Positions 5,856 to 13,504 of a DNA stretch of 25,518 nt are shown one piece after another. Source of the DNA: a virus. Position numbers and translations under genes: made by a program. Under the pieces are notes generated by a model. It was not told the DNA's origin. It made no database searches and saw only the letters and a program-made list of their open reading frames with translations. Every line of letters starts with the position of its first letter. The stretch's first letter is position 1. The stretch covers positions 1-25,518 of the IMG/VR virus record IMGVR_UViG_3300030109_003494; one strand, 5' to 3'.

Positions 5856-6623
5856 ATGAATAAAGTAGTAGCGAAAAAAAACAATGGCAGTGCAGCCGTT
5901 GCAATTATGAAATCATTTGAGAATGTCTCAACGGGTTTCGAAGACATGGGAGCAGATGACCTCCAGCTTCCAAGGTTAAAACTTTTACAAGCAATGTCAC
6001 CAGAAATAGAAAATGATGAGTCACTGAGAAGTGGTCACATTTATAATTCTGTTACAGGCGATTGGTGGCCAAGTGATAGTGGTGTAAAAGTTATACCATG
6101 TGTATATCACAAAACGTATGTTGAGTGGGCTCCTGTTGGCAGTGGTGCTAAAGGACCTGTGGCCGTGCACCAAAGTAAATCGGTCATGGACGATACAGTA
6201 CGTGGAGAAGATAATAAGTTCTACAAAAACGATAACTCAGGTAATTACATTGAAGAGACAGCGAATTACTTTGTGTTAATCGTGGGGGAAAACGGAGAAA
6301 CTAGTCAATCAGTTATCTCAATGAAATCATCACAACTAACGCCAAGTCGTAATTGGAATAGTAAGATGAAGAATTTGAAGATAAAAAATTCTAGTGGTAT
6401 TTATTTTACTCCACCTATGTGGTCGCACATATACACATTAAAATCAGAGAAAGCAAAAAACGGTGACAAGACTTGGTACAAGTGGAAGATTGAAGTTGAT
6501 TCAATGTTAACACAAGATGCGCATGTCCAAGAAGCATCGAGCTTTTCTGATGAGATGGGGCAAGCAAAAGATAAACTGGTTCCAGAGCAAGACGAATCCA
6601 AGTCTAGCGAAGTACCATTTTAA
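5856..6623 (+). CDS. Putative ssDNA-binding protein with SSB-like C-terminal tail
   Basis: A 255-residue product behind AAAGG. After LPRLKLLQAMSPEI there is a strand-rich central domain with many aromatics (WWP, YVEW, WNSKM, MWSHIY, WYKWKIEVD), consistent with an OB-like or beta-rich nucleic-acid-binding fold. The C-terminus is a flexible acidic Ser/Glu/Asp stretch ending S-E-V-P-F. Bacterial SSB proteins end in an acidic stretch with D-I-P-F, which recruits partner enzymes. The tail, size and place just before the primase suggest the phage SSB. The core does not show a recognised SSB signature, so the call is an inference. A terminator-like hairpin follows the stop. Confidence 0.65.
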   Translation: MNKVVAKKNNGSAAVAIMKSFENVSTGFEDMGADDLQLPRLKLLQAMSPEIENDESLRSGHIYNSVTGDWWPSDSGVKVIPCVYHKTYVEWAPVGSGAKGPVAVHQSKSVMDDTVRGEDNKFYKNDNSGNYIEETANYFVLIVGENGETSQSVISMKSSQLTPSRNWNSKMKNLKIKNSSGIYFTPPMWSHIYTLKSEKAKNGDKTWYKWKIEVDSMLTQDAHVQEASSFSDEMGQAKDKLVPEQDESKSSEVPF

Positions 6624-6627
6624 CCAA

Positions 6628-6657
6628 CGGGGGCTGAAAAGCCCCCGCATATTTTTA
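6628..6657 (+). terminator. Intrinsic terminator or attenuator between the SSB-like and primase genes
   Basis: CGGGGGCT (6628-6635), loop GAAA, AGCCCCCG (6640-6647) gives a perfect 8-bp stem with a GNRA tetraloop, followed by CATATTTTTA. The T-run is short and offset by three bases, so partial termination is likely. That would make more SSB-like protein than primase. Confidence 0.75.
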
Positions 6658-6665
6658 GCTGTCTC

Positions 6666-8183
6666 ATGAATGTAGAAAAATTTAAACATATATTTCAAGG
6701 TCTCACCCGTGCGTATGGAGAGTATACGCCTGGTGATACTAAGAATGGAAAGGTCGGTGGCAGTGCAGTTACTAAAAGAGATAATGTATCAGATGCACTA
6801 TGGAAAAATCATCTTGAGGGTAAGGCGCCTAGTCTTGGAATTGTCCCCATTAGAGATGATAGCAGTTGTACTTGGGGTTGTATTGACATTGATACTTATC
6901 CTTTAGATCATAAATCCATACTCAATAGAATAAAAAAACTTAATTTAAAAATAACAATGTGTCGTTCTAAAAGTGGAGGGGCACATTTGTTTTTATTTTT
7001 TGATAAACCAATTGAAGCAAAAGATGTACGAAATAAACTAACAGAGATGAGTGCAGCTCTTGGTTATGGATCGTCAGAAATATTTCCAAAGCAAGTTAAA
7101 TTAAATAAAGAACGTGGTGACACAGGATCATTTTTAAATTTACCATACTTTAATGCAAGCGATACAATGCGTTACGCATTTAATGATGACGGTGAAGCTG
7201 CAACACTTGAAGAATTTTTTGAGTTGTATGAAAAAAATAAAATAACAAAAGAAGAATTTTATAAATTAGAAATTAGTCCAACAGATACAGAGATGTCAGA
7301 TGGTCCACCATGCCTGGAAATATTAATGACAGATGGAATAGAAGAGGGTGGTCGTGATAATGTTTTGTATCATTATGCTGTGTATGCAAAAAAGAAATGG
7401 CCAGATGAATGGCAAGACAAGATAGGTGAGTTTAATAATAAATATATGCGTAAGCCTTTGTCTTACACACAAGTAGAAAAAACAATTAAACAACATACAA
7501 AAACAGATTACAATTATAAATGTAAAGACCAACCAATGTGTGCATTTTGTAATGCACCTGCATGTCGTCAACGACAGTTCGGTATTGGTGGTAGCTATGA
7601 ACATAAGTTTAGTGATCTAAAAAAATATCAATCAGAGAATTCTATTTGGTATTTAAATGTAGATGGACACACAGTAGTTGTAACAACAAAACAATTGTAT
7701 AATCAAAATGAATTTGTTCTCGCATGTTTTGATCAAACAAATATTATTTTAAATGAAATACCAAAACAAGAATGGAAAAGAAAAATACAAGAGCTGGCAG
7801 ACGCTGTTGAAGTTATTGAAATGGGTGAGGATGTTACATTACATGGTAGATTTGATCAGCACTTATTTTCTTTTGTTAATGACCAAGGAAGAGCCGAACA
7901 TGCTGATGAAATAAATTATGGTAAAGCACTTGAAGAAGATGGGCATGTATATTTTAAAATGGAATTCTTAATCTCTTATTTAGAAAAGCAACGGTTTAAA
8001 GGTTTTGAAGCAACAAGAATTGCAGCTAGACTAAATGATCTTGGAGCAGAGAATACCAGGAAGTATATAGAAAAAATTCAATCAAGAGTTTGGAAAATGA
8101 AATCTGATTGGTTTAAGAAAAGAGATAATGAATTACCTCTTCCAGAAAAAAATTTAGAAACAGAAGAGGAGATACCATTTTAA
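6666..8183 (+). CDS. AEP primase of the TOTE-conflict-system type
   Basis: The product is 505 residues. Motif I is ID74-I-D76 within WGCIDIDTYP. Motif II is SKSGGAHLFLF with H107. A basic EIFPKQ segment near 138 completes the archaeo-eukaryotic primase (AEP) site, which makes primers or extends them. A zinc knuckle follows (C286, C292, C295, C300; CKDQPMCAFCNAPAC), then a C-terminal domain with RFKGFEATRIAARL near the end. The protein ends E-E-E-I-P-F, again an SSB-tail-like tip. No Shine-Dalgarno precedes the ATG, and a terminator hairpin ends about 10 to 20 bases upstream. It overlaps the methyltransferase by seven bases. The assignment is firm for AEP and good for the TOTE-type subgroup. 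Confidence 0.85.
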   Translation: MNVEKFKHIFQGLTRAYGEYTPGDTKNGKVGGSAVTKRDNVSDALWKNHLEGKAPSLGIVPIRDDSSCTWGCIDIDTYPLDHKSILNRIKKLNLKITMCRSKSGGAHLFLFFDKPIEAKDVRNKLTEMSAALGYGSSEIFPKQVKLNKERGDTGSFLNLPYFNASDTMRYAFNDDGEAATLEEFFELYEKNKITKEEFYKLEISPTDTEMSDGPPCLEILMTDGIEEGGRDNVLYHYAVYAKKKWPDEWQDKIGEFNNKYMRKPLSYTQVEKTIKQHTKTDYNYKCKDQPMCAFCNAPACRQRQFGIGGSYEHKFSDLKKYQSENSIWYLNVDGHTVVVTTKQLYNQNEFVLACFDQTNIILNEIPKQEWKRKIQELADAVEVIEMGEDVTLHGRFDQHLFSFVNDQGRAEHADEINYGKALEEDGHVYFKMEFLISYLEKQRFKGFEATRIAARLNDLGAENTRKYIEKIQSRVWKMKSDWFKKRDNELPLPEKNLETEEEIPF

Positions 8184-9199
8184 AACACTTAGATTTATTT
8201 AGTGGCATCGGTGGTTTTAGTCTTGGACTTGAAGCTACTGGTGGTTTTGAGACAGTTGCGTTTTGTGACATTGAAGAATATCCAAGACAAGTGCTGCAAA
8301 AACATTGGCCTCATGTTAAACAATATAAAGATATAAAGGAGCTGAACTATGAAAGACTCAAAGCAGATGGAATTGATTCCATCGATATCATTACAGGAGG
8401 ATACCCTTGCCAACCTTTCTCCGTCGCAGGTAGAAAAAAAGGTGAAGAAGATCCAAGACACCTCTGGCCAGAATATTTTAGACTTGTCAAAGAACTCAGG
8501 CCAACTTGGGTTATTGGAGAAAATGTTAGTGGACACATTAAACTCGGTCTCGACACCGTTATCTCGGACTTGGAGAGTGAAGACTACGCCGTTAGGCCGT
8601 TTAGTATTTCAGCTTCGAGCATCGGCGCCAACCACCAAAGAGAAAGAGTCTGGATTGTGGCGAACTCCAGACGCCCACGGGGGCCGAGGGCCGAGCTCCG
8701 AGAAGAGAATGAAAATGAAACTCGACAAGAAAATGCCAATCAGTTTGAACGATCAAGTAGCACATCCGGGTTTGATGTGGCCAACACCGAGTCAGAGAGA
8801 TTACAAAGGGGGCAGTGGAACAATCAAGGAGAAGGACGGGAAGTATTATCGTCAGAGCGACAAGACGGGAACGAAATACGGAGTGAGACTGGACGCTCTA
8901 ATAGAGTATCAACACAGGAAAATGTATCCAACCCCAGCAGCTCACGAAGGGAGACTGGGATATCAGAGGAGAGATACCGGGAAGAAGGGAACACAGAAGA
9001 GTCTAACAACGATAGTAATAGACGACGAGGGTGGCAGAGAGAAAACAACTGGGCAGTTGAACCCGACGTGGGTAGAGTGGCTCATGGGATACCCAAAAGG
9101 GTGGACCGACTTAAATCATTAGGCAATAGTTTGGTACCACAGATACCTTACTACATAGGGAAGACAATTTTAGAGGTGATGAATGGAAAAACTAATTAA
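8177..9199 (+). CDS. dcm: C5-cytosine DNA methyltransferase, AUU start
   Basis: The product is 340 residues. The frame is open from 8132 and contains no ATG, GTG or TTG before motif I. ATT at 8177 lies five bases behind AGAGGAG (8165-8171) and is the likely start. Motif I DLFSGIGGFSLGL (6-18), PCQ with catalytic C78, ENV (115-117), QRERVW (154-159) and the C-terminal RVDRLKSLGNS (308-318) are all present, so the enzyme looks intact. It should transfer methyl from SAM to C5 of cytosine. Residues about 163-300, where the target-recognition domain sits, are low in hydrophobics and rich in R, E, S and N. This stretch is shared with a second reading frame (8349-9122). Local G+C is clearly above the neighbouring genes. 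Confidence 0.85.
   Translation: MLKHLDLFSGIGGFSLGLEATGGFETVAFCDIEEYPRQVLQKHWPHVKQYKDIKELNYERLKADGIDSIDIITGGYPCQPFSVAGRKKGEEDPRHLWPEYFRLVKELRPTWVIGENVSGHIKLGLDTVISDLESEDYAVRPFSISASSIGANHQRERVWIVANSRRPRGPRAELREENENETRQENANQFERSSSTSGFDVANTESERLQRGQWNNQGEGREVLSSERQDGNEIRSETGRSNRVSTQENVSNPSSSRRETGISEERYREEGNTEESNNDSNRRRGWQRENNWAVEPDVGRVAHGIPKRVDRLKSLGNSLVPQIPYYIGKTILEVMNGKTN
8349..9122 (+). CDS. Overprinted +1-frame gene inside the methyltransferase
   Basis: The product would be 257 residues. AAGGAG (8336-8341) stands seven bases before the ATG, a better ribosome binding site than most genes here have. Visible features are SISLQEDTLANLSPSQVEKK, a W-R-V-K-T-T-P strand region, three [LM][WY]xTP motifs (residues 103-107, 143-147, 192-196) and a C-terminal GQLNPTWVEWLMGYPKGWTDL. 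From memory, phage proteins annotated near Dcm enzymes share exactly these LxPTP and NPxWVEWLMGxPxGW patterns; their function is unknown to me. Its composition is more protein-like than the matching part of the methyltransferase frame. The alternative is that it is a shadow of conserved methyltransferase DNA. A role in target recognition or as a partner subunit is speculation. Confidence 0.6.
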   Translation: MKDSKQMELIPSISLQEDTLANLSPSQVEKKVKKIQDTSGQNILDLSKNSGQLGLLEKMLVDTLNSVSTPLSRTWRVKTTPLGRLVFQLRASAPTTKEKESGLWRTPDAHGGRGPSSEKRMKMKLDKKMPISLNDQVAHPGLMWPTPSQRDYKGGSGTIKEKDGKYYRQSDKTGTKYGVRLDALIEYQHRKMYPTPAAHEGRLGYQRRDTGKKGTQKSLTTIVIDDEGGREKTTGQLNPTWVEWLMGYPKGWTDLNH

Positions 9200-9356
9200 A
9201 GAAACTTTAGGTATAGCTGCACAACTAGTAGCTAAAGCAGAAAACAAATCAGCAAAGCTAACAAAAAGAATATTAGTCAATGATTTGAAGATGATAAAAT
9301 TAAACTTAATGATGATACAAGATGATATTACAAGACAAGCACAGCAAAAAGATTAA
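9183..9356 (+). CDS. Small helical hypothetical protein
   Basis: A 57-residue product. ATG at 9183 overlaps the end of the methyltransferase (17 bases), with GAGGTG upstream. It is almost entirely helix-forming and basic (IAAQLVAKAENKSAKLTKR), ending TRQAQQKD. Its 3' end overlaps the helicase start by 35 bases in another frame, so it bridges the two genes and may couple their translation. Family not recognised. Confidence 0.6.
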   Translation: MEKLIKETLGIAAQLVAKAENKSAKLTKRILVNDLKMIKLNLMMIQDDITRQAQQKD

Positions 9357-10863
9357 TATAATATTTGGTCCACCTGGTACAGGTAAGACAACTCATTTAT
9401 TAAACATTGTTGAAAAAGAATTACAACAAGGAACACCACCAGATAGAATAGGATACTTTGCTTTTACAAACAAAGCTGCAGATGAAGCGATAGAAAGAGC
9501 TTCTATTAAGTTTGGTTTAGATAAAAAAGATCTAAGATATTTTAGAACATTACACAGTATGGCATTTAAATTTTTAGGATTAAAGAATGCTGATGTTATG
9601 GGTGATAAAGATTACAAAGAGTTATCTGATTACTTACAAGTTAATATTGTTAATCCAAATAAAACGGTAAGAGATCTAGGAATATCACAACCACAAGATC
9701 CTTATTTAAAAATAATTGATACAGCTAAAGTAAAAAATATTTCTTTGTCTGCAGCTTTTTTACAAAGCGATGAACATATACGAGGAGGCTTTGAGTTTTT
9801 AAGTTACATTGATAGAGGCATAGAAAATTTTAAAAAAAGAAAAAACAAATTAAATTTTACAGATATGATTTTAAAATTTAATGAAAGAAAAGATGCACCA
9901 AGATTAGATGTAGCGATCATTGATGAAGCACAGGATCTTAGTTTTATACAGTGGCAAATGGTTGAACTAATAATTAGAAACTGTCAACGTGCATATGTAG
10001 CTGGTGATGATGACCAGGCAATTTTTGATTGGGCTGGTGCAGATACAAAAAGACTTGGACTAATTGGTGGAGAGAGAACTGTATTGAATCAATCATATCG
10101 TATACCAAAATCTATTCACCGACTTGCAAATAATTTAATAACAAAAGTAAGAGATAGAGTTCCAAAAGATTGGCAGCCAAAAGATAGAGAGGGTTTAGTT
10201 AAATATCATCGCACGTGTTTTAATCCATCAATTGACTTAACCAATGGATCGTGGTTAGTATTAGCTAGAACAAATTATATAGCAGAACAATTCATTGAAG
10301 ATTTAAAAACAAAAGGATTCTTTTATGAATACAAAGGACGGTCTTCTGTTTCAGATAAAATGATGAGTGCAATTAAAGGTTGGAAAAAAATACAAGAAGG
10401 ACAATCAATTGAGTTACCAATCGTAAAAGATATCTATCATTACATTTCTGGTAATAGTGGTATTGAAAGAGGATTTAAAAATTTAGAAAGTGCTAGTGAT
10501 GAAGTGCAATATAACTATGAATCGTTGGTCGTGAGCCATGGTTTGAATGTCGATTCGAATACAGAATGGAACTTTGCACTAGATAAAATACCAGCAGAAC
10601 AAACAAGATATATTAATTCTGCTATGGATAGAGACCAGGATTTTCATAAATCGAAAAATATAAAAATTTCTACGATACACGCATCAAAGGGTGGCGAAGC
10701 AGACAATGTTATGCTATTAAAAGATCTACCTACAAAGGTAGACAATAATTTGAGTAAAGTTATTGATGACGAAAGGAGAGTGTTTTATGTCGGAGCGACA
10801 AGGGCAAAGAAATCTTTGCATCTTATTTCATCAAAATCAAACAGAGAGTTTAAGGAGTTGTAA
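9322..10863 (+). CDS. UvrD/Rep-like superfamily 1 helicase
   Basis: The product is 513 residues. Walker A GPPGTGKT (16-23), FTNKAADEA motif Ia, motif II DEAQD (201-205), motif III GDDDQAIFDWAGA (228-240), QSYRIP motif IV, HASKGGE motif V (453-459) and VGATRAKK motif VI (490-497) are all in order. This is an SF1A 3'-5' DNA helicase that unwinds DNA at the replication fork or in recombination. It is shorter than cellular UvrD (about 720 residues), as expected of compact phage versions that lack parts of the 1B/2B insertions. No Shine-Dalgarno is visible; the start lies inside the previous small gene. Confidence 0.92.
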   Translation: MILQDKHSKKINIIFGPPGTGKTTHLLNIVEKELQQGTPPDRIGYFAFTNKAADEAIERASIKFGLDKKDLRYFRTLHSMAFKFLGLKNADVMGDKDYKELSDYLQVNIVNPNKTVRDLGISQPQDPYLKIIDTAKVKNISLSAAFLQSDEHIRGGFEFLSYIDRGIENFKKRKNKLNFTDMILKFNERKDAPRLDVAIIDEAQDLSFIQWQMVELIIRNCQRAYVAGDDDQAIFDWAGADTKRLGLIGGERTVLNQSYRIPKSIHRLANNLITKVRDRVPKDWQPKDREGLVKYHRTCFNPSIDLTNGSWLVLARTNYIAEQFIEDLKTKGFFYEYKGRSSVSDKMMSAIKGWKKIQEGQSIELPIVKDIYHYISGNSGIERGFKNLESASDEVQYNYESLVVSHGLNVDSNTEWNFALDKIPAEQTRYINSAMDRDQDFHKSKNIKISTIHASKGGEADNVMLLKDLPTKVDNNLSKVIDDERRVFYVGATRAKKSLHLISSKSNREFKEL

Positions 10864-11130
10864 ATGATTTGCAGCAACATTTTACAACAAGCAAAAGAAT
10901 TAGTTGAAGGGGATCGTCAAGATGACTACGGCGATAAACTTAAGAATCATGAGAACATCGCTGCATTGTGGTCAATATTCCTCCAGAAAAATATTACAGC
11001 ACATGATGTGGCGATGTGTATGGCTTTGGTGAAGGTGGCTAGACTAATGCATGCACATAAAAAAGACAGCTATGTAGACTTAGCTGCTTATGCCTCTATT
11101 GCAGGGGAGATCAACGAAAGAGAAAAGTGA
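10864..11130 (+). CDS. DUF6378-like phage protein
   Basis: An 88-residue product starting directly after the helicase stop, with AAGGAG in the helicase tail. ILQQAKELVEGDRQDDYGD, then an NHENIAALW segment, then DVAMCMALVKVARL and YVDLAAYASIAGEI match the pattern of the DUF6378 family of small all-helical phage proteins near polymerase or nucleotide genes. It recalls MazG-like folds in its acidic helices, but I would not claim pyrophosphatase activity. It overlaps the polymerase start as GTGA. Confidence 0.8.
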   Translation: MICSNILQQAKELVEGDRQDDYGDKLKNHENIAALWSIFLQKNITAHDVAMCMALVKVARLMHAHKKDSYVDLAAYASIAGEINEREK

Positions 11131-13016
11131 ATCAACCCTCCTTGTTTAAAACACCAAGTGAGTGGATACCACCAGAGTCTGTTCCAGATTTATCCGATGC
11201 AAAAGAAATTGCTATCGATTTAGAAACAAAAGATGATGGATTAAATAGTGGTGTAGGACCAGGATGGGCTACGAAAAGAGGAAGAGTTATTGGTGTTGCG
11301 TTGGCCGTGGATGGTTGGGAAGGATACTATCCTATTGCTCATGAGGGTGGTGGTAACTTTGACGAGAAGATATTTAAAAGACAATTAAAAACAATTTTAG
11401 AATTACCTTGTGATAAAATATTTCACAACGCCATGTATGATGTTGGATGGCTAGATGCTATGGGTTTAAAAGTTCATGGTAAAATAATAGATACCATGAT
11501 CGCAGCTCCATTAATAAATGAGAATAGATTTAATTACTCTCTAAAAGATTTATCAAAAGAATATGTTGGTGAAACTAAATCAGAAGCTTTGTTGTATGAA
11601 GCTGCAAAAGAATGGGGTGTTAATGCAAAGAGTGAGATGTGGAAACTGCCTCCTATGTATGTTGGTCCTTATGGTGAACAAGATGCGGCTGTTACATTAA
11701 AACTTTGGCATGTATTACAACGAGAAATAAATACACAGAACTTAAATAATGTTTTTAATTTAGAGTCAGAGCTGTTCAATGTTTTATTCGCTATGAAAAA
11801 ACAAGGTGTAAAAATAGATCTTGAAAAGGCAGATAGAATAAAAAAAGATTTTCAACGCTCAGAAAAAGAAGTCTTAGATTATTTATTTAAAACATGTGGC
11901 TTTGAAGTAGAAATACTAGCACCTCTATCAATTGCAAAAGCTTTTGATAAACTTAAAATAAAATACAAGAGAACACCTACAGGATTACCAAGCTTTGATA
12001 AAAACTTTTTAGCAACACACAATCATAAGTTTGCACAGAGTATTGTAAAGGCAAGAGAGTTTAACAAAGCAAGAACAACATTTATAGATTCTATTCTTCG
12101 TCATGAACACAAAGGACGTATACATGCAGATGTCAATCAATTGAGATCAGAGACTGGTGGTACCATATCAGGACGTTTAAGTATGCAAAATCCAAACTTA
12201 CAACAAATTCCTGCTAGAAATGTTGATATTGGTCCTAAAATAAGACAACTATTTATACCAGAAGAGGGTCAGAAGTGGGGATGCTTTGATTATTCACAGC
12301 AAGAACCACGTCTTTTGGTGCATTATGCTGCAGTTATTAACGAAAACCAGGAGAAAAAAGGACAACAAGCGCTCAGAGGAGTCAAAACTTTAGTGGATGG
12401 ATACACAAATGGTAATATTGATTTCCATCAAACAGTTGCAGACATGGCTGATATAGACCGAAAACAAGCCAAGACAATCAATTTAGGGATGATGTATGGA
12501 ATGGGCAAGGGAAAACTTATGAGTGAACTAGGACTTGAAAAAGAGGAGATAGAAGATGTTTTTAATAATTATCATTCTACTGTTCCTTTTGTTAAGGAAC
12601 TAACAGATTTAAGCATGTCCAGAGCCTCACAATATGGCTTCATTAAGACATTACTACAAAGAAAATGTAGGTTCGATATGTGGGAACCTAATTCATTTGG
12701 TATGCACAAGGCTATGCCAAAGAAAGAAGCTGAAATAGAATATGGTTTTGGTCATAAGATTAAACGTGCTTATACATACAAAGCTTTGAATAGATTAATT
12801 CAAGGTTCTGCTGCCGATCAAACGAAGAAAGCAATGATAGATGTATTTAAGGAGGGTATTACACCTTTGATCCAAGTACATGATGAGCTAGATATTTCTT
12901 TCTCTACAGAAGAAGAGAGAAAAAAGATAATAGAGATCATGGAAAATGCTGTGGACATGAGAGTGCCTTCTAAAGTAGATTGTGAAATTGGTTCTTCGTG
13001 GGGCGAGATTGGATAG
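11127..13016 (+). CDS. polA: Family A DNA polymerase with 3'-5' exonuclease
   Basis: The product is 629 residues, starting at GTG in a GTGA overlap. The exonuclease domain has D31 and E33 (IDLET), N101 and D105 (FHNAMYD), and Y182 with D186 (YGEQD), a complete DEDDy site. Polymerase motif A is D388-YSQQE; motif B is R445-KQAK449-TIN-L453-GMMY457-G; motif C is H585-D586-E587. There is no 5'-3' exonuclease domain, as usual in phage replicative enzymes. Residue L453 aligns with E. coli Pol I F762. Phages with Leu there have been linked in the marine-virus literature to slower or temperate life styles. This is the main replicative polymerase. Confidence 0.95.
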   Translation: MNQPSLFKTPSEWIPPESVPDLSDAKEIAIDLETKDDGLNSGVGPGWATKRGRVIGVALAVDGWEGYYPIAHEGGGNFDEKIFKRQLKTILELPCDKIFHNAMYDVGWLDAMGLKVHGKIIDTMIAAPLINENRFNYSLKDLSKEYVGETKSEALLYEAAKEWGVNAKSEMWKLPPMYVGPYGEQDAAVTLKLWHVLQREINTQNLNNVFNLESELFNVLFAMKKQGVKIDLEKADRIKKDFQRSEKEVLDYLFKTCGFEVEILAPLSIAKAFDKLKIKYKRTPTGLPSFDKNFLATHNHKFAQSIVKAREFNKARTTFIDSILRHEHKGRIHADVNQLRSETGGTISGRLSMQNPNLQQIPARNVDIGPKIRQLFIPEEGQKWGCFDYSQQEPRLLVHYAAVINENQEKKGQQALRGVKTLVDGYTNGNIDFHQTVADMADIDRKQAKTINLGMMYGMGKGKLMSELGLEKEEIEDVFNNYHSTVPFVKELTDLSMSRASQYGFIKTLLQRKCRFDMWEPNSFGMHKAMPKKEAEIEYGFGHKIKRAYTYKALNRLIQGSAADQTKKAMIDVFKEGITPLIQVHDELDISFSTEEERKKIIEIMENAVDMRVPSKVDCEIGSSWGEIG

Positions 13017-13305
13017 AAAACATAAAAAAGGTTTTTTAAATCACACAAAAGCCATACTGTGGCTTACCGAAAATGATTACTATGTATTTGATAATGTCAG
13101 TGGCCTTGGGCCGTGCGACGTGATTGCTATGGATGATGATGGAAATATTATAAAGATAGACGTTAAGAGTGAAAGCATACGGAAAACAGGCACACATGCT
13201 GGATATAAGATAAAAAGAATTTTAACTGAAACACAAAAAAATATGGGCGTCAAATTACTCATGGTAACTAAGGAAGGAAAATGCTACTTCTATAAAAATG
13301 ACTAA
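13009..13305 (+). CDS. PD-(D/E)XK endonuclease
   Basis: The product is 98 residues if it starts at TTG (13009), directly after a GGGGCGAG purine run. A GTG at 12982 would add nine residues. It overlaps the polymerase end. E21, then GPCD with D37, then IIKIDVKS with D50 and K52, match the small PD-(D/E)XK fold. The basic N-terminus (DRKHKKGFLNHTKA) is typical of resolvase-like versions in phages. It probably cuts recombination or replication intermediates. This is the second such nuclease in the window, but it is not closely similar to the one at 992-1402. Confidence 0.7.
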   Translation: MDRKHKKGFLNHTKAILWLTENDYYVFDNVSGLGPCDVIAMDDDGNIIKIDVKSESIRKTGTHAGYKIKRILTETQKNMGVKLLMVTKEGKCYFYKND

Positions 13306-13504
13306 GATATTTTTATTGGTGGTAAGTTTATGGGGATTTAATGGTTCAACATGGGTCTATACAGGTAATCAAATGGTATTACAGGAGAAGTTTCCAACAA
13401 GAGAAGAGTGTGAAGATCTTGGTCGTAGATTTGTAAAATATGAATTAAATAAATATTTTAGTTATAGAGTTCAATGTGTAGAGGATGTATCAAAAGAAAC
13501 TTAA
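13298..13504 (+). CDS. Small exported or membrane-anchored protein
   Basis: A 68-residue product beginning eight bases before the previous stop. The N-terminus is a signal-like stretch (K3, then IFLLVVSLWGFNG), followed by a soluble part with one Cys pair (C38, C60) that could form a disulfide in the periplasm. The pattern WGFNG-xxW-VYTGNQMVLQEKF recurs in small marine phage proteins as I recall them; function unknown. It is the last rightward gene of the replication module and converges with the next gene with a four-base overlap. A role in lysis or envelope change is possible. Confidence 0.65.
   Translation: MTKIFLLVVSLWGFNGSTWVYTGNQMVLQEKFPTREECEDLGRRFVKYELNKYFSYRVQCVEDVSKET

Noticed and set aside
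8195-8556. Minus-strand open frames within the methyltransferase
   Set aside because: No ribosome binding site, no recognised pattern; complement shadows of the two plus-strand frames.
8291-9199. Methyltransferase starting at an internal ATG/GTG-type codon at 8291
   Set aside because: This would remove motif I (DLFSGIGG), the SAM-binding loop; the ATT at 8177 with AGAGGAG is better.
13080-13262. Minus-strand 60-codon frame opposite the second nuclease
   Set aside because: Hydrophobic shadow translation; the plus strand has the PD-(D/E)XK pattern.
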